Part shown: positions 8,275 through 17,050 of the stretch, in pieces
Numbering within the stretch: the stretch's first letter is position 1
How the letters are laid out: the number at the start of each line of letters is the position of its first letter
Source of the DNA: an uncultured Allobaculum sp.
Lineage (GTDB): Bacteria; Bacillota_I; Bacilli_A; Erysipelotrichales; Erysipelotrichaceae
Length of the DNA stretch: 32,318 bases
Direction of reading: 5' to 3'
Assembly: GCA_910579655.1 (NCBI GenBank)
Contig: CAJTVE010000037.1
Coordinates: forward strand, 1-32,318
Notes under the pieces: generated by a model
What the model was told of the DNA's origin: nothing
The model's database searches: none
Seen by the model: only the letters and a program-made list of their open reading frames with translations
Program-made: the position numbers and the translations under genes

Positions 8275-10059
8275 ATGAAAAAATTTATCAAGAATCATCC
8301 TTATCTCTTTTTACTGGCGTACAGTGCTTTGTTTGCCCTGGTCAGCATTGTCTATATCAATCTCGGTGATGTCCGGCATGATTATACCTTTCATTTAGGA
8401 CGTCTGGCCGGACTGGTTCAGTCTTTTGAACATGGTGATTTTCTGCCCAGTCTGAACTTTGCGTTTACCAAGGGGGTCGGGTATGCTGCCCCCATGTTTT
8501 ATGGCAACTGGCAGTTTTATCTGCCGGCTTTGTTGTATCTGCTGATCAGGAATGTGGCAATTGTCTACAGCTTTTTTGTGTTTTTACTGACTTTTGCCTT
8601 AGCCTGTTCCATGTATTACAGCGTGTTCAAAATCGGGCAGCGAAGAAAAAGGGCGATGTGTGCGGCCCTGCTCTCCACGCTGGTTCTGACCTGGTTTGGA
8701 TATGGCATGACGATGGTTGCGGCGTTTGTGCCGATCTTGTTTTATGCGATGTATAAAGTGCTGTATCAAGACCAGAACAATCCGGTGCTGCTGGGCGTGA
8801 TTATTGGCCTGCTCATTCAGACTCATCTGCTTTCCACAGCGGTTCTGGCTTTTTCCAGTCTGATCTTTGTCTTGTTGAATGTCAGACGCTGGACAATGCC
8901 CCGAATTGTTTCTTTTGTCCAGTCGGCATTGATTGGCCTGGTTCTGGCCAGCGGCTTTCTGATTCAATATGTTGAACAGGCCAACTCCCAGATGTTCTTT
9001 TTCCATTGGGCGGCCCGCGATTATCCATTCAGCTATGACATGCTTTTGAAGACGTTCTGGTTATGGGAGTCCATTTTTCGCTCGGCTTACATTCCGATGC
9101 TCGTTGTATTGATTGTTTTGCTTGTGGTCATCAAAAGACTGAAGCCGTTTTGTAGACAGCTGGTCATTGTCTGTGTGATTACATTTCTTTTGCAGACGCA
9201 TCTGGTTCCCGGAATCAGCCTGCTCAAGCAGACCCCCGTACTGGTTTTACAGGATTTAAGAAGAATCTCCTTTTTTGTTCCCTTGCTGGTGGTTATGGCC
9301 CTGGCTTTATCCCTCTCACTGGCTATGAACCGACTGGTGCTTCTGGTGCAGGCGGTAGTCTATGGAATTGGCTGCCTGATGGTCAATTTGCCGACCGCTG
9401 CAAATCTGGAGCAGATGGGAATTCATCAGGAAGTGTTTGACCAGTCGCGAATCGATCCAGAGGTTTCAAGTTTTGGGGCGAGCGGGGATGAATATTTTAC
9501 GCTCAATATCAATCCGGCCAATGTTGAGGCAGATGATTTTGGAACGTTCATGGCGTTAGACAATGTGGAAGTAACCAATATCCAAAAAGGCTATAACAAT
9601 CTGGAATTTGACTATCAGGTGATCGACGAAAGCCAACCCGCCTCGATGATTGTTCCAAGAGTCTGGTACAAAGGCTATCAGGTGGAATACTCCAATGGGG
9701 CTTCCGGCAGCCAACCGGCTCTTCGAACCCGCCCTTTAACGGATGAACAGAAAGCCCGATACAAGAAAGACCGAATGCCAGATGTCGATGAAGAAGTGCT
9801 TTATGATGGCAAGATCAGCCTGGATGTTCAGGGCTCTGGTCATGTAAAGCTCTATTACCAGAAAACCGGTCTCCAGATTTTTGGCTTTGTGATCGAAACG
9901 ATGGCCTGGCTGATGACGGGATTGTATAGCCTGTGGAAAATGCTGCTGGATCGCTCACAAAAGGATCCGGCCCTGGCAAAAAAGATGGCTCCAATTGAAA
10001 AAAAGCTGAACGAATTTTTTGGCCGTTTCAAAAAGGGTCCCTCCTTTCAGGAAAGCTAA
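8275..10059 (+). CDS. large polytopic membrane protein, GT-C/YfhO-like
   Basis: A 594-residue integral membrane protein with about ten or more hydrophobic helices over residues 8-370, and a soluble C-terminal part (~375-540) followed by one more membrane segment. The first outside loop carries DVRHDYTFHLGRLAGL (residues 32-46). This acidic/His pattern is typical of GT-C-fold membrane proteins annotated as YfhO-like or '6-pyruvoyl-tetrahydropterin synthase-related', which are thought to use lipid-linked sugars at the outer face. A role in cell-surface glycan modification is therefore likely but not proven. The ATG is preceded by a weak AGAAAGAG. It seems monocistronic, as a terminator lies at 10124. 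Confidence 0.7.
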   Translation: MKKFIKNHPYLFLLAYSALFALVSIVYINLGDVRHDYTFHLGRLAGLVQSFEHGDFLPSLNFAFTKGVGYAAPMFYGNWQFYLPALLYLLIRNVAIVYSFFVFLLTFALACSMYYSVFKIGQRRKRAMCAALLSTLVLTWFGYGMTMVAAFVPILFYAMYKVLYQDQNNPVLLGVIIGLLIQTHLLSTAVLAFSSLIFVLLNVRRWTMPRIVSFVQSALIGLVLASGFLIQYVEQANSQMFFFHWAARDYPFSYDMLLKTFWLWESIFRSAYIPMLVVLIVLLVVIKRLKPFCRQLVIVCVITFLLQTHLVPGISLLKQTPVLVLQDLRRISFFVPLLVVMALALSLSLAMNRLVLLVQAVVYGIGCLMVNLPTAANLEQMGIHQEVFDQSRIDPEVSSFGASGDEYFTLNINPANVEADDFGTFMALDNVEVTNIQKGYNNLEFDYQVIDESQPASMIVPRVWYKGYQVEYSNGASGSQPALRTRPLTDEQKARYKKDRMPDVDEEVLYDGKISLDVQGSGHVKLYYQKTGLQIFGFVIETMAWLMTGLYSLWKMLLDRSQKDPALAKKMAPIEKKLNEFFGRFKKGPSFQES

Positions 10060-10123
10060 AACAGTCCTGATCGGGAGAGTTTAACAGGATTATCAGAATC
10101 ATCAGAATTACAAGAAAAACAAA

Positions 10124-10188
10124 AAGGTAAGTTTTGTCGAATTCGTGATCATTGAATCCCGGCTCGCGTAGAACTTGCCTTTTTTTTC
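10124..10188 (+). terminator. intrinsic terminator
   Basis: AAGGTAAGTTTT (10124-10135) pairs with AGAACTTGCCTT across a long inner loop, then seven T residues. It follows the large membrane protein gene. Confidence 0.65.
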
Positions 10189-10301
10189 GAACAATTGTGA
10201 AAGGATCAGGAAGAACGCCGAAAAAGAAAACTAAATTTTTACAAACTGGCCCATTTGCCTCTTGTGTAGTCTAAAATGGTACGAGCAAGGAGGACATTGC
10301 G

Positions 10302-11477
10302 ATGAATGAAGATGCCAGACGGGATCTTGTGCCCGCCTTGATGTTGTTTTTACTCAGTGTTTTATTTGGAGGTTCTGGGCTGTTTGCCCTGGTGAACATT
10401 GTATCCCTGCTCCCATTGATTTTTTATGGACTCTATCTGTTAAAAGTCATCAAACCTCGAAATGCGTATGTTTCGAAAAAGAAGCGGAAGTACAAATCCC
10501 GCTATAAAGATATTCCTTTTTATGAAGCGATGCGTGAATATCCTCATCCCATTCTCATGCCGCGCTGGCTGTATGGAATTGTCAGCCTTTTTCTTTCGCT
10601 TACGGGTATGGTTTTCTTTTTCATTCCGCCGGTATCCAAGTACTTTCTGAACTGGGGTGATATTTATTCGGGAATGTGCTCAAAGAAACTGATTCCAATT
10701 CCGGATCTGCCTGGAAAGAAGGATTTCAATGACCAGCCTTTTGAGGAGAACGAGATTCATTTCGACAATGAAACGGGTGAATACGCCGCAAGCAAGGTGA
10801 AGAAAAATAAAAACCGTCAGCCCGATGGCCCGTCTATAGATGAAGAACAGATTGCGGAACTGGCCAAAGCAGTTGCCAGCTTTGTTCAGGATTCTACAAA
10901 GAATGTCAGCGAACTGTTTAAAGAATTCATGGCTTCGCAGAATGGTCAGACTGAAACCAGGACGCAAAAAACGAATGGCAAATTTAAAATGCCTAAACCG
11001 CCATTTGCTTCTTCAAATGCGGCTTCAACATCCCAGCCCAAAGAAGGGATATGGAAAGAGAAGCAAACCAAACCGGACCCAGATCTGGTTCGTGCTCAGG
11101 TAGAAGCGAAAGTCATCGAACAGATTGCCAGAAATGATCAGGAACTGCGGGATATTTCCAAGGTTTCTGTTCATGCTTTGGATGTCATGTTTGGCGGAAG
11201 CAAGCTGACCAAGGATAAGTATCAGGCCAGCATTGAAGAAGCTGTTGAACTCTCAGGCAAGACTTTACAGGCGGCCAAAGAATACGTGCAGGTTGGTCAT
11301 AATCCTGAAGTGCTTCAGAAATTTCTGGATCGTTCGAATATGATTAACCAGAAAACGGGTGAACTGCTCGATGCTCTAGTCACTCACCAGCAAAGTGCCG
11401 TAGAAGATGATGTGGATGATCTGACCGAGAGTCTGGAAGAACTCCAGAGCAACCTGAAGTATTACAAATACAAGTAA
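10302..11477 (+). CDS. membrane protein with helical cytosolic C-terminus, unknown function
   Basis: A 391-residue protein with AAGGAGG eight bases before its ATG. Two hydrophobic segments lie at ~10-48 and another at ~90-112. They are separated by a strongly basic loop (SKKKRKYKSRYK), so that loop is probably cytosolic. From ~125 on the protein is soluble, with a charged linker and a C-terminal region (~265-391) predicted as long helices (LRDISKVSVHALDVMFGG, KTLQAAKEYVQVGHNPEVL). The tail distantly recalls XpaC-like proteins, but the signature is too weak to assign. It is bounded by terminators at 10124 and 11501, so it is likely transcribed alone. Function unknown. Confidence 0.65.
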   Translation: MNEDARRDLVPALMLFLLSVLFGGSGLFALVNIVSLLPLIFYGLYLLKVIKPRNAYVSKKKRKYKSRYKDIPFYEAMREYPHPILMPRWLYGIVSLFLSLTGMVFFFIPPVSKYFLNWGDIYSGMCSKKLIPIPDLPGKKDFNDQPFEENEIHFDNETGEYAASKVKKNKNRQPDGPSIDEEQIAELAKAVASFVQDSTKNVSELFKEFMASQNGQTETRTQKTNGKFKMPKPPFASSNAASTSQPKEGIWKEKQTKPDPDLVRAQVEAKVIEQIARNDQELRDISKVSVHALDVMFGGSKLTKDKYQASIEEAVELSGKTLQAAKEYVQVGHNPEVLQKFLDRSNMINQKTGELLDALVTHQQSAVEDDVDDLTESLEELQSNLKYYKYK

Positions 11478-11500
11478 CTGGATGGACAAGATTTCAAGAA

Positions 11501-11539
11501 GAACCAGCTTTCTTTCGTGAAGGCTGGCTCTTTTCTTTT
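11501..11539 (+). terminator. intrinsic terminator
   Basis: GAACCAGCTTTC pairs with GAAGGCTGGCTC (one mismatch), followed by TTTTCTTTT. It ends the 10302-11477 gene. Confidence 0.75.
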
Positions 11540-11957
11540 GGCCGGCAGGACCTGTTTCTCTTTTTGGCCTTTCGTTACAGGTTTTTGGCCGTTGATCACA
11601 TAAAATCCAGAATTGTGTTAAGCAGTGAATTTTGGCGATTGGAATTCGTCGCCCATGCGAAGACACTTGTAAAATCATGGAATACACGACAGTTTTAAGC
11701 GAGCGGAAAGAGAAAACAAAGGGAAAACAAAGGGGATAAAAGTGAAATCTTCAGGCAGAAAGTCAGAAGGGAAAGTCTTGAATCATCGAAAGATAAAGCA
11801 TAAAACCAGGATGGTTGAGTGATGCCAGAGGTGGAGGCCAAATCAGAAAAGAAAACAGGGAATGAAAGAGACGCTTTCAGAAACATGGGCGTTTCTTTTT
11901 CTTTATGGGATCTTCATGTCTATATTTCAACATGGAAATACAAAAAGGAGAAGTTTT
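11540..11957. other. intergenic leader region before sstT
   Basis: About 420 bases contain no supported gene. TTTTTGGCC occurs twice near 11560-11590, and a small GGCGA/TCGCC hairpin lies near 11633-11655. A purine-rich stretch with repeated AAAACAAAGGG lies near 11710. An in-frame ATG at 11862 would extend sstT by 32 residues but lacks a ribosome binding site. No strong promoter could be fixed. Confidence 0.35.
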
Positions 11958-13223
11958 ATGAAAAATGTTGGTTTATGGCTGAAGAAAGCCGCCCGCACCT
12001 ACAATAAAACGAGTCTGATTCTCAGGATTCTGATTGGTCTGATTGTTGGTGTTCTGCTGGCTTTGATTGTCCCGAAATGGAGCTGGATTGGTGAGTTTGG
12101 AAACTTATTTGTCGGCGCCCTGAAAGGGACAGCACCAGTTCTGGTTTTTGTTCTGGTTTCCAGTTCGCTGGCTAAAAACTCGTCCAAGCTGGACAAACGA
12201 TTTGGAACTGTCATCTGGTTATATATGTTAACGACTTTTCTGGCAGCGGTTCTTGCTGTCTTTACCAGTAACTTTTTCCCCCAGACGATTGCTCTGCCTG
12301 AGGCTGTAACCGATGCCGCTGCTCCCCAGGGATTGCAGGAAGTCTTCCATACCCTGCTCAATAACATTGTCACGAACCCGGTGCAGTCTGTAGCAGATGG
12401 CAACTATATTGGGATCCTGTTCTATGCGGTTCTTTTTGGTCTGGCCATGAAAACCATCGCTCATCCATCAGCGAAGGAATTTATGCAGGATACAGCGGAT
12501 GGTGTCAGCAAGATTGTCCGCTGGATCATCAACCTGGCTCCTTTTGGTGTCATGGGGCTGATCTATACCACGGTTTCAACCAGTGGTCTGGCGATTTTTA
12601 CCGACTATGGAAAACTGCTTTTACTGCTGGTGGGTACGATGCTTGTCATGGCCTTTGTCATCAATCCAATCGTGATTTTTGCCTATCTGCATGTCAACCC
12701 GTATCCATTGATTTTCCGCTGCCTGAAAGAATCCGGTATTCCCGCCTTCTTTACCCGCAGTTCCGCAGCCAATATTCCAGTCAATATGGAACTCTGTAAG
12801 TCCCTGGGGCTGGATGAAGACTTCTATTCTGTCTCCATTCCACTAGGCTCGACAATCAATATGGATGGCGCAGCGATTACGATCACGATTATGACTTTAG
12901 CCGCCTGCAATACGATGGGCATTCATGTTTCGATTCCAGCGGCCATTCTGTTATCTGTTATGTCGGCTTTAGGGGCCTGCGGTGCTTCCGGGGTTGCCGG
13001 CGGCTCTTTGCTTTTGATTCCGATGGCCTGCTCATTATTTGGCATTCCCCAGGAAATTGCCATGCAGGTTGTTGGTGTTGGCTTTATCATCGGTGTGGTT
13101 CAGGATTCGGTTGAAACAGCCCTCAACTCTGCTGGGGATGTGGAATTTACCGCCGTGGCTGAATACTATTCCTGGCTTAAAACAGGAAAGAAGCTTCCCG
13201 CTTTCCTGCGCGGCAAAAAGTAA
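11958..13223 (+). CDS. sstT: SstT-like Na+/serine-threonine symporter
   Basis: A 421-residue member of the dicarboxylate/amino acid:cation symporter family, close to the ~414 residues of E. coli SstT. Such proteins import serine and threonine driven by the sodium gradient. Several hydrophobic helices, the serine-rich stretch FFTRSSAANIPVNMELCKSL, and the transport-core motif SIPLGSTINMDGAAITITI are the SstT hallmarks; the latter two form the re-entrant hairpin and substrate/Na+ site. The ATG at 11958 is chosen because AAGGAGAAG lies about six bases upstream and the family begins there. The SstT subtype, rather than a glutamate or dicarboxylate carrier, is supported by the RSSAANIPVNM motif. 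It is transcribed alone, with a terminator at 13256. Confidence 0.9.
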   Translation: MKNVGLWLKKAARTYNKTSLILRILIGLIVGVLLALIVPKWSWIGEFGNLFVGALKGTAPVLVFVLVSSSLAKNSSKLDKRFGTVIWLYMLTTFLAAVLAVFTSNFFPQTIALPEAVTDAAAPQGLQEVFHTLLNNIVTNPVQSVADGNYIGILFYAVLFGLAMKTIAHPSAKEFMQDTADGVSKIVRWIINLAPFGVMGLIYTTVSTSGLAIFTDYGKLLLLLVGTMLVMAFVINPIVIFAYLHVNPYPLIFRCLKESGIPAFFTRSSAANIPVNMELCKSLGLDEDFYSVSIPLGSTINMDGAAITITIMTLAACNTMGIHVSIPAAILLSVMSALGACGASGVAGGSLLLIPMACSLFGIPQEIAMQVVGVGFIIGVVQDSVETALNSAGDVEFTAVAEYYSWLKTGKKLPAFLRGKK

Positions 13224-13255
13224 AACAAACAATCTCATAAACTTACCAATCTCTT

Positions 13256-13291
13256 GATCTTCTGATGCTTTCCTTCAGGAGATCTTTTTTC
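13256..13291 (+). terminator. intrinsic terminator after sstT
   Basis: GATCTTCTGA pairs with TCAGGAGATC (one G-T pair), then six T residues. Confidence 0.85.
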
Positions 13292-13354
13292 TTGACGTTT
13301 CATTTGGCGTTTCACAAGAGATCTTTTTTCCTGGTGTTTCATTTTGGCGTTTCA
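13280..13354. repeat. 39-bp imperfect tandem duplication at the sstT terminator
   Basis: A block starting AGATCTTTTTTC at 13280 recurs at 13319, exactly 39 bases later. Both copies continue into similar GTTTCA…TTTGGCGTTTCA text. The copies differ at a few positions. It duplicates the right half of the terminator with its T-run and has no evident coding role. Confidence 0.6.
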
Positions 13355-13365
13355 TCTTCAGCAGT

Positions 13366-13398
13366 CAAAAAGAAAAAGCCCGATCCGAAGATCAGGGC
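13366..13398 (-). terminator. intrinsic terminator, minus strand
   Basis: On the minus strand GCCCTGATC-TTCG-GATCGGGC forms a hairpin with a UUCG tetraloop and one bulged base, followed by TTTTTCTTTTTG. It ends the zinc peptidase gene. Confidence 0.85.
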
Positions 13399-13441
13399 AT
13401 CTGGTTGAAAACATGAAATGAATGGGAATTCAGAAAACGAC

Positions 13442-14167
13442 TTACCGGCGGCGATCGTTATTGCGGTTGGCGATGCCGATATACCGAAGCAGCTGGGTCA
13501 GGGACATGAAGACCGAAGCCAGATAGGTGCTGGCAGCCGCAATCAGGACTTTGCGGGCGCCATTGTAATCAGTCTGCGTAAAATGCGGGTCAGTTTTGAG
13601 AATTTTCAAAGCTCTAGAACTTGCGTTGAATTCAACGGGCAGAGTCACTAGACCAAATACCAGCGTCAGTGAGAACAGAATGATTCCGGCCCAGGTCAGA
13701 CCCGAAAGATTCAAAAGCAGCCCCAGTAAAAATAAAGGAATTGCAGCATTTGAACCAATGTTGACAACGGGAACTAAAGCCGCTCGGATGCGGTTAGGCA
13801 GGTAGTGTCGGGCATCCTGAATAGCATGCCCACACTCATGACAAGCCACCCCAACAGCAGCGGCTGAGTAGGAATTGTAGGTTGACTGGGAAAGTGAAAG
13901 AACTTTCGTTGTCGGATTATAATTGTCGGTCAGATTGCCCCGGATTTCCTGAATCCGGACATTCTGCAGCCCGGCATGATTGAGAACATAGCGGGCGGCT
14001 TCATAACCGCTCATTGTGGATGGAACTTGAGAATATTTACGGAAGGTTGCATTGACCCAGGCAGAAGCGGCCAGTGACAGCGCCATTGCGATCAATACCC
14101 AGATATAGCCGGCATCCATTCGAAAGCCATATCCACCATAACCGTAGCCATAACCAAAAGGATACAT
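13442..14167 (-). CDS. yugP: YugP-like membrane zinc metallopeptidase
   Basis: A 241-residue membrane protein of the neutral zinc metallopeptidase family typified by Bacillus YugP. A Gly/Tyr-rich N-terminus (MYPFGYGYGYGGYGF) leads into a membrane segment (~20-40). The active-site HECGH motif is at residues 110-114, where His110 and His114 bind zinc and Glu111 is the catalytic base. Two more hydrophobic segments follow (~142-178), and a downstream conserved VEFNASSRAL stretch (Glu179) is probably the third zinc ligand region. GAGGT lies about eight bases before the ATG. The family's natural substrate is unknown; membrane protein quality control is a common guess. It has its own terminator and is separate from feoAB. 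Confidence 0.88.
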   Translation of the reverse strand: MYPFGYGYGYGGYGFRMDAGYIWVLIAMALSLAASAWVNATFRKYSQVPSTMSGYEAARYVLNHAGLQNVRIQEIRGNLTDNYNPTTKVLSLSQSTYNSYSAAAVGVACHECGHAIQDARHYLPNRIRAALVPVVNIGSNAAIPLFLLGLLLNLSGLTWAGIILFSLTLVFGLVTLPVEFNASSRALKILKTDPHFTQTDYNGARKVLIAAASTYLASVFMSLTQLLRYIGIANRNNDRRR

Positions 14168-14243
14168 TGTTTTACCTCATTGCTTTCTTGATGTTTCTGT
14201 CTCCATCTTAATCGAGAAGGGTCAAACTGATCGATGCGATGAA

Positions 14244-14272
14244 CAGAAAACAGACCGGCCTGCGCCGGTCTG
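14244..14272 (-). terminator. intrinsic terminator after feoB, minus strand
   Basis: CAGACCGGC (14251-14259) and GCCGGTCTG (14264-14272) form a perfect 9-bp stem around CTGC. On the minus strand TTTTCTG follows. It lies about 95 bases past the feoB stop, before the peptidase gene. Confidence 0.75.
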
Positions 14273-14366
14273 GATCCAAATCATAATCGATTGTGGAAAT
14301 AAAACGAATGTTAAAAGATCGGCCTGAGACCTGAAAGACTGAATCCTTTCTTGACTTCAAAGCGAT

Positions 14367-16388
14367 CTAGACGCCAAGAAACAGGCTGCCAACCTGATAG
14401 ACAATTGTGGTTACAACCCAGGCGATGCCAAACTGGAAGGCAGCAACCTTGAACATGTAGGCAGTGGAGTGCGACTCCTTGCGAATTGTCGACAAAGCGG
14501 CAACACAAGGAATATAGAACAAGGTAAAGAGCATCATGCAATAGGCATTGAGCGGGCCAAAACCGGAAGCGAGCAGTTCGGCGTGCAGAAGCTGCATTCC
14601 TCCAAAACTGTTAACGTTGGCAATCCCGTAGAGAACCGCAATGGAGCTGACAACCACTTCTTTGGCGGATATCCCCGCGATCAGTGCAACCGCAATCTGC
14701 CAGAATCCAAGACCGCATGGAATCAGGATGACGGCAAGACCTTTGCCAAGATAGGCGGCAAAGGAGATAGCGACATCCGATGTATAGCCAGATGGACCAA
14801 AATGCATGCAGATCCATAACAGAATTGATGCGGCAAAAATTGTGGTGCCTGCCTTTGTCAGGAAGTCTTTGACTTTTTCCCAGACATAGACCGCAACAGA
14901 GTGTGCGCTTGGCGTTTTATAGGCGGGCAGTTCAATCAGAAGTGGAATCGTGCCTTTTTCGCCATCCATCCAATGCAAAATCCATGCCAGAAGCAAAGCC
15001 ATCGCAATGCCGATCAGATACATGGAATAGGCAGCCCACATGGCATTGTGGGCAAAGAACATGCCGGAAAACAGAATGTAAACCGGAAGTTTTGCCGAAC
15101 AGCTCATAAAAGGAGTCAGCAGCATAACCCGCTTGCGATCTTTTGGCGATTCAAGAGCACGGCTTGCCATAATGGCCGGCACCGTACAGCCAAACCCAAG
15201 AACCATGGGAATAAAAGCGCGGCCGGAAAGCCCGATCTTTTCCATGATTTCATTCATGACATAGGCCACACGGGCCATATATCCCGAGTCTTCCAAAAAG
15301 GCCATGGCCAGAAAGAGGATGGTGATATTTGGTAAGAAAGTCAGGATGCCCCCGACACCCGAGATGATCCCATCACAGATCAGATTGATCAGCCAGTCAG
15401 AAGCGTGCAGGTTTGTCAGCAGCGACCCGACAAGCTGGGTAAACCAGTCAATGCCGATTTCGAGATATCCGGACAGCCAGTCGCCGACTGTAAAAGTCAG
15501 CGCAAAGACAAGCGCCATCATGCAAAGGAAGATAACGACACCCCAGAACGGTCTGGTCACCACATCATCGATTCGTTCGGTCAGGGTATCAGACTGCTCT
15601 TTGCCCAGCATGACTTCTTCCATGATGTCCTGAATCAGGTCGTAGCGCTGGTTGACGATCTGGTTGGCTTCCTGGCCATCCACAATTTCGGACAGATCCA
15701 TCGGGTAGCGCTGTTTCATTTCCGGATCGGCGGTCAGCATCGAAATGGCAACCCACCGTTTGCGCGGGGTATTTGCGGGCAGCAGATCTTCAACCGCCTT
15801 AATTTTCTGTTCGATGTCATCGGAATAGACCATGACATGGGGCTTGATTTCTTCGGAATGGATCATGCGCGGCTGGTGGTTGGAGGCCTTGGCATCTTCA
15901 GCCTGATGCAAAGCTGCGTGCAATAAAGTTTTCAGTCCTCGTTTTTTACGGGCAATGACTGGAATAACGGGGATCCCAAGAATTTCCTGCAGCCGGTGCA
16001 AGTCCAGATCGATGCCGCGCTTGGCTACAATATCCATCATGTTTAAGGCCATGACCATGGGCTTTTCCATTTCACTGAGCTGCAAGGTCAGAAACAAAGA
16101 GCGTTCCAGAGCGCTGGCATCGGCCACATCGACAATGACACTGACTTCATCCGAAATGATGAACTGACGGGAAACCTGTTCTTCCATCGTAAAGGAGTTC
16201 AGGGAATAGGTGCCTGGTAAATCAACAAGGCGGATTTTCTGGCCATGGGAGGAAATGGCCCCTTCCATTCTCTCCACCGTAACGCCAGGCCAGTTGGCCA
16301 CTTTTAAATTGGCCCCTGTATATGCGTTAAATAAAGTTGTTTTCCCGCAGTTCGGGTTCCCGATAAACCCAAGAGTGATCTCAGACAT
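14367..16388 (-). CDS. feoB: ferrous iron transport protein B
   Basis: A 673-residue GTP-binding iron(II) transporter. The N-terminal G domain shows G1 GNPNCGKT (10-17), the G2 threonine in PGVTVE, G3 DLPG (56-59) and G4 NMMD (116-119). The membrane half carries the first gate motif with its cysteine (GFGCTVPAIMASRAL), the SCSAKLPVYILF segment and the last YIPCVAALSTIRKE segment, all typical of FeoB. It is about 100 residues shorter than E. coli FeoB, which is usual in Bacillota. The start codon lies inside the end of feoA (8-base overlap), so the two are translationally coupled. It imports Fe2+ across the cytoplasmic membrane, probably under iron control through the palindrome upstream of feoA. 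Confidence 0.96.
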   Translation of the reverse strand: MSEITLGFIGNPNCGKTTLFNAYTGANLKVANWPGVTVERMEGAISSHGQKIRLVDLPGTYSLNSFTMEEQVSRQFIISDEVSVIVDVADASALERSLFLTLQLSEMEKPMVMALNMMDIVAKRGIDLDLHRLQEILGIPVIPVIARKKRGLKTLLHAALHQAEDAKASNHQPRMIHSEEIKPHVMVYSDDIEQKIKAVEDLLPANTPRKRWVAISMLTADPEMKQRYPMDLSEIVDGQEANQIVNQRYDLIQDIMEEVMLGKEQSDTLTERIDDVVTRPFWGVVIFLCMMALVFALTFTVGDWLSGYLEIGIDWFTQLVGSLLTNLHASDWLINLICDGIISGVGGILTFLPNITILFLAMAFLEDSGYMARVAYVMNEIMEKIGLSGRAFIPMVLGFGCTVPAIMASRALESPKDRKRVMLLTPFMSCSAKLPVYILFSGMFFAHNAMWAAYSMYLIGIAMALLLAWILHWMDGEKGTIPLLIELPAYKTPSAHSVAVYVWEKVKDFLTKAGTTIFAASILLWICMHFGPSGYTSDVAISFAAYLGKGLAVILIPCGLGFWQIAVALIAGISAKEVVVSSIAVLYGIANVNSFGGMQLLHAELLASGFGPLNAYCMMLFTLFYIPCVAALSTIRKESHSTAYMFKVAAFQFGIAWVVTTIVYQVGSLFLGV

Positions 16389-16605
16389 ATTTCACCTCAA
16401 TGTGATCTGTGATCGAAGGACCCAGCGCAAAACGGGTTTTGCGCAGATCAATGATCATCGTTCCTTTTCCTTTGCGGGCCAGAACTGTAATCCGGGTCCC
16501 GATAATCATCCCCAATGACTGCAGCCGCAGGGCTGTTGCCTCATCGAGATCAAAACGGGTGACTTCTACTGTCTGCCCGATCTCAACCGTATTGAGTGTT
16601 TTCAT
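16381..16605 (-). CDS. feoA: ferrous iron transport protein A
   Basis: A 74-residue SH3-like protein, the standard FeoA length. It begins with the usual phrase about controlling signals (EIGQTVEVTRFD) and contains RLQSLGMIIGTRITVL, the family's L-x-x-(L/M)G-(L/M/I)-x-x-G signature, and a C-terminal LRKTRFALGPSITDHIEV segment. FeoA acts in the cytosol with FeoB and may modulate its GTPase activity. It is the first gene of the feoAB operon and its stop overlaps the feoB start. No third gene (FeoC) is seen. A -10 box and a 21-bp palindrome lie upstream on the minus strand. Confidence 0.95.
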   Translation of the reverse strand: MKTLNTVEIGQTVEVTRFDLDEATALRLQSLGMIIGTRITVLARKGKGTMIIDLRKTRFALGPSITDHIEVKYV

Positions 16606-16636
16606 AAAATAATCTGCTTTCTACAAAAATTCTGCA

Positions 16637-16657
16637 TTGTCTGAAACGTTCAGACAA
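16637..16657. promoter_or_regulatory. 21-bp palindrome, candidate iron-responsive operator of feoAB
   Basis: TTGTCTGAA-ACG-TTCAGACAA is a perfect 9-3-9 inverted repeat. It begins about 15 bases downstream of a minus-strand TATAAT and lies 31 bases before the feoA start, so a bound repressor would cover the transcription start. It matches neither the Fur box nor the classical DtxR box closely. The regulator is inferred only from the position. Confidence 0.7.
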
Positions 16658-16672
16658 AGTTTGTCCAGCCTT

Positions 16673-16678
16673 ATTATA
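16673..16678 (-). promoter_or_regulatory. -10 box of feoAB promoter
   Basis: The minus strand reads TATAAT at this position. The -35 is weak (TTCCAC at 19-bp spacing), which would fit a regulated promoter. Confidence 0.55.
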
Positions 16679-16769
16679 CTGAGCTGTACAAAAGCAGGTG
16701 GAAGTTGGCGCCTGAACGAGACAAAACAGTCAAAGAAAGTAATTCTAAACTAACAATTTGGAATCGAAT

Positions 16770-16810
16770 GAAAAAACGAAAAGTCCTCTGGAAGCAAAAC
16801 CAGAGGACTT
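16770..16810 (-). terminator. intrinsic terminator of a lost minus-strand gene
   Basis: A perfect 11-bp stem, AAGTCCTCTGG/CCAGAGGACTT, with an 8-nt loop is followed on the minus strand by TTCGTTTTTTC. No intact minus-strand gene lies upstream; only the coding fragment at 16862-16999 does, so this is the fossil terminator of that gene. Confidence 0.8.
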
Positions 16811-16861
16811 GGAAGATGGAAAACATGGAAAACTGTGAGAGTAGATGAGTATGAGAAACGA

Positions 16862-16999
16862 TTACGATTGAAGGTCCATGAGTTTTCTGGCTTCTTCAAC
16901 CAGATGGTCTGCACAAAGACCGAATTCTTCCAGCAGCTTTTTCATTGGGCCAGAATGACAAAACTTATCCTTGCCCCTTCCTGCTTTGTGACCACGAGC
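16862..16999 (-). pseudogene. C-terminal gene remnant, transketolase-like
   Basis: About 46 minus-strand codons end at a TAA and read …GKDKFCHSGPMKKLLEEFGL… then …DHLVEEARKLMDLQS. The pattern F-x-x-SGP-x-x-x-LL-x-x-FGL followed by an amphipathic helix resembles the extreme C-terminus of transketolase family proteins. No start codon, ribosome binding site or upstream domain exists; the sequence beyond 17000 is unrelated. A proper terminator remains 52 bases downstream. I infer a gene lost except for its tail. The family is tentative; that it is a coding remnant is more certain. Confidence 0.45.
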
Positions 17000-17050
17000 G
17001 GATTGAGTAGAAAAGCTACACTTCGAGGATGAATAGAATCAAAAAACTGG

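Noticed and set aside
14901..15926. Plus-strand frames of 109-173 codons over feoB
   Set aside because: FeoB on the minus strand is complete with all motifs; the plus frames are antisense shadows.
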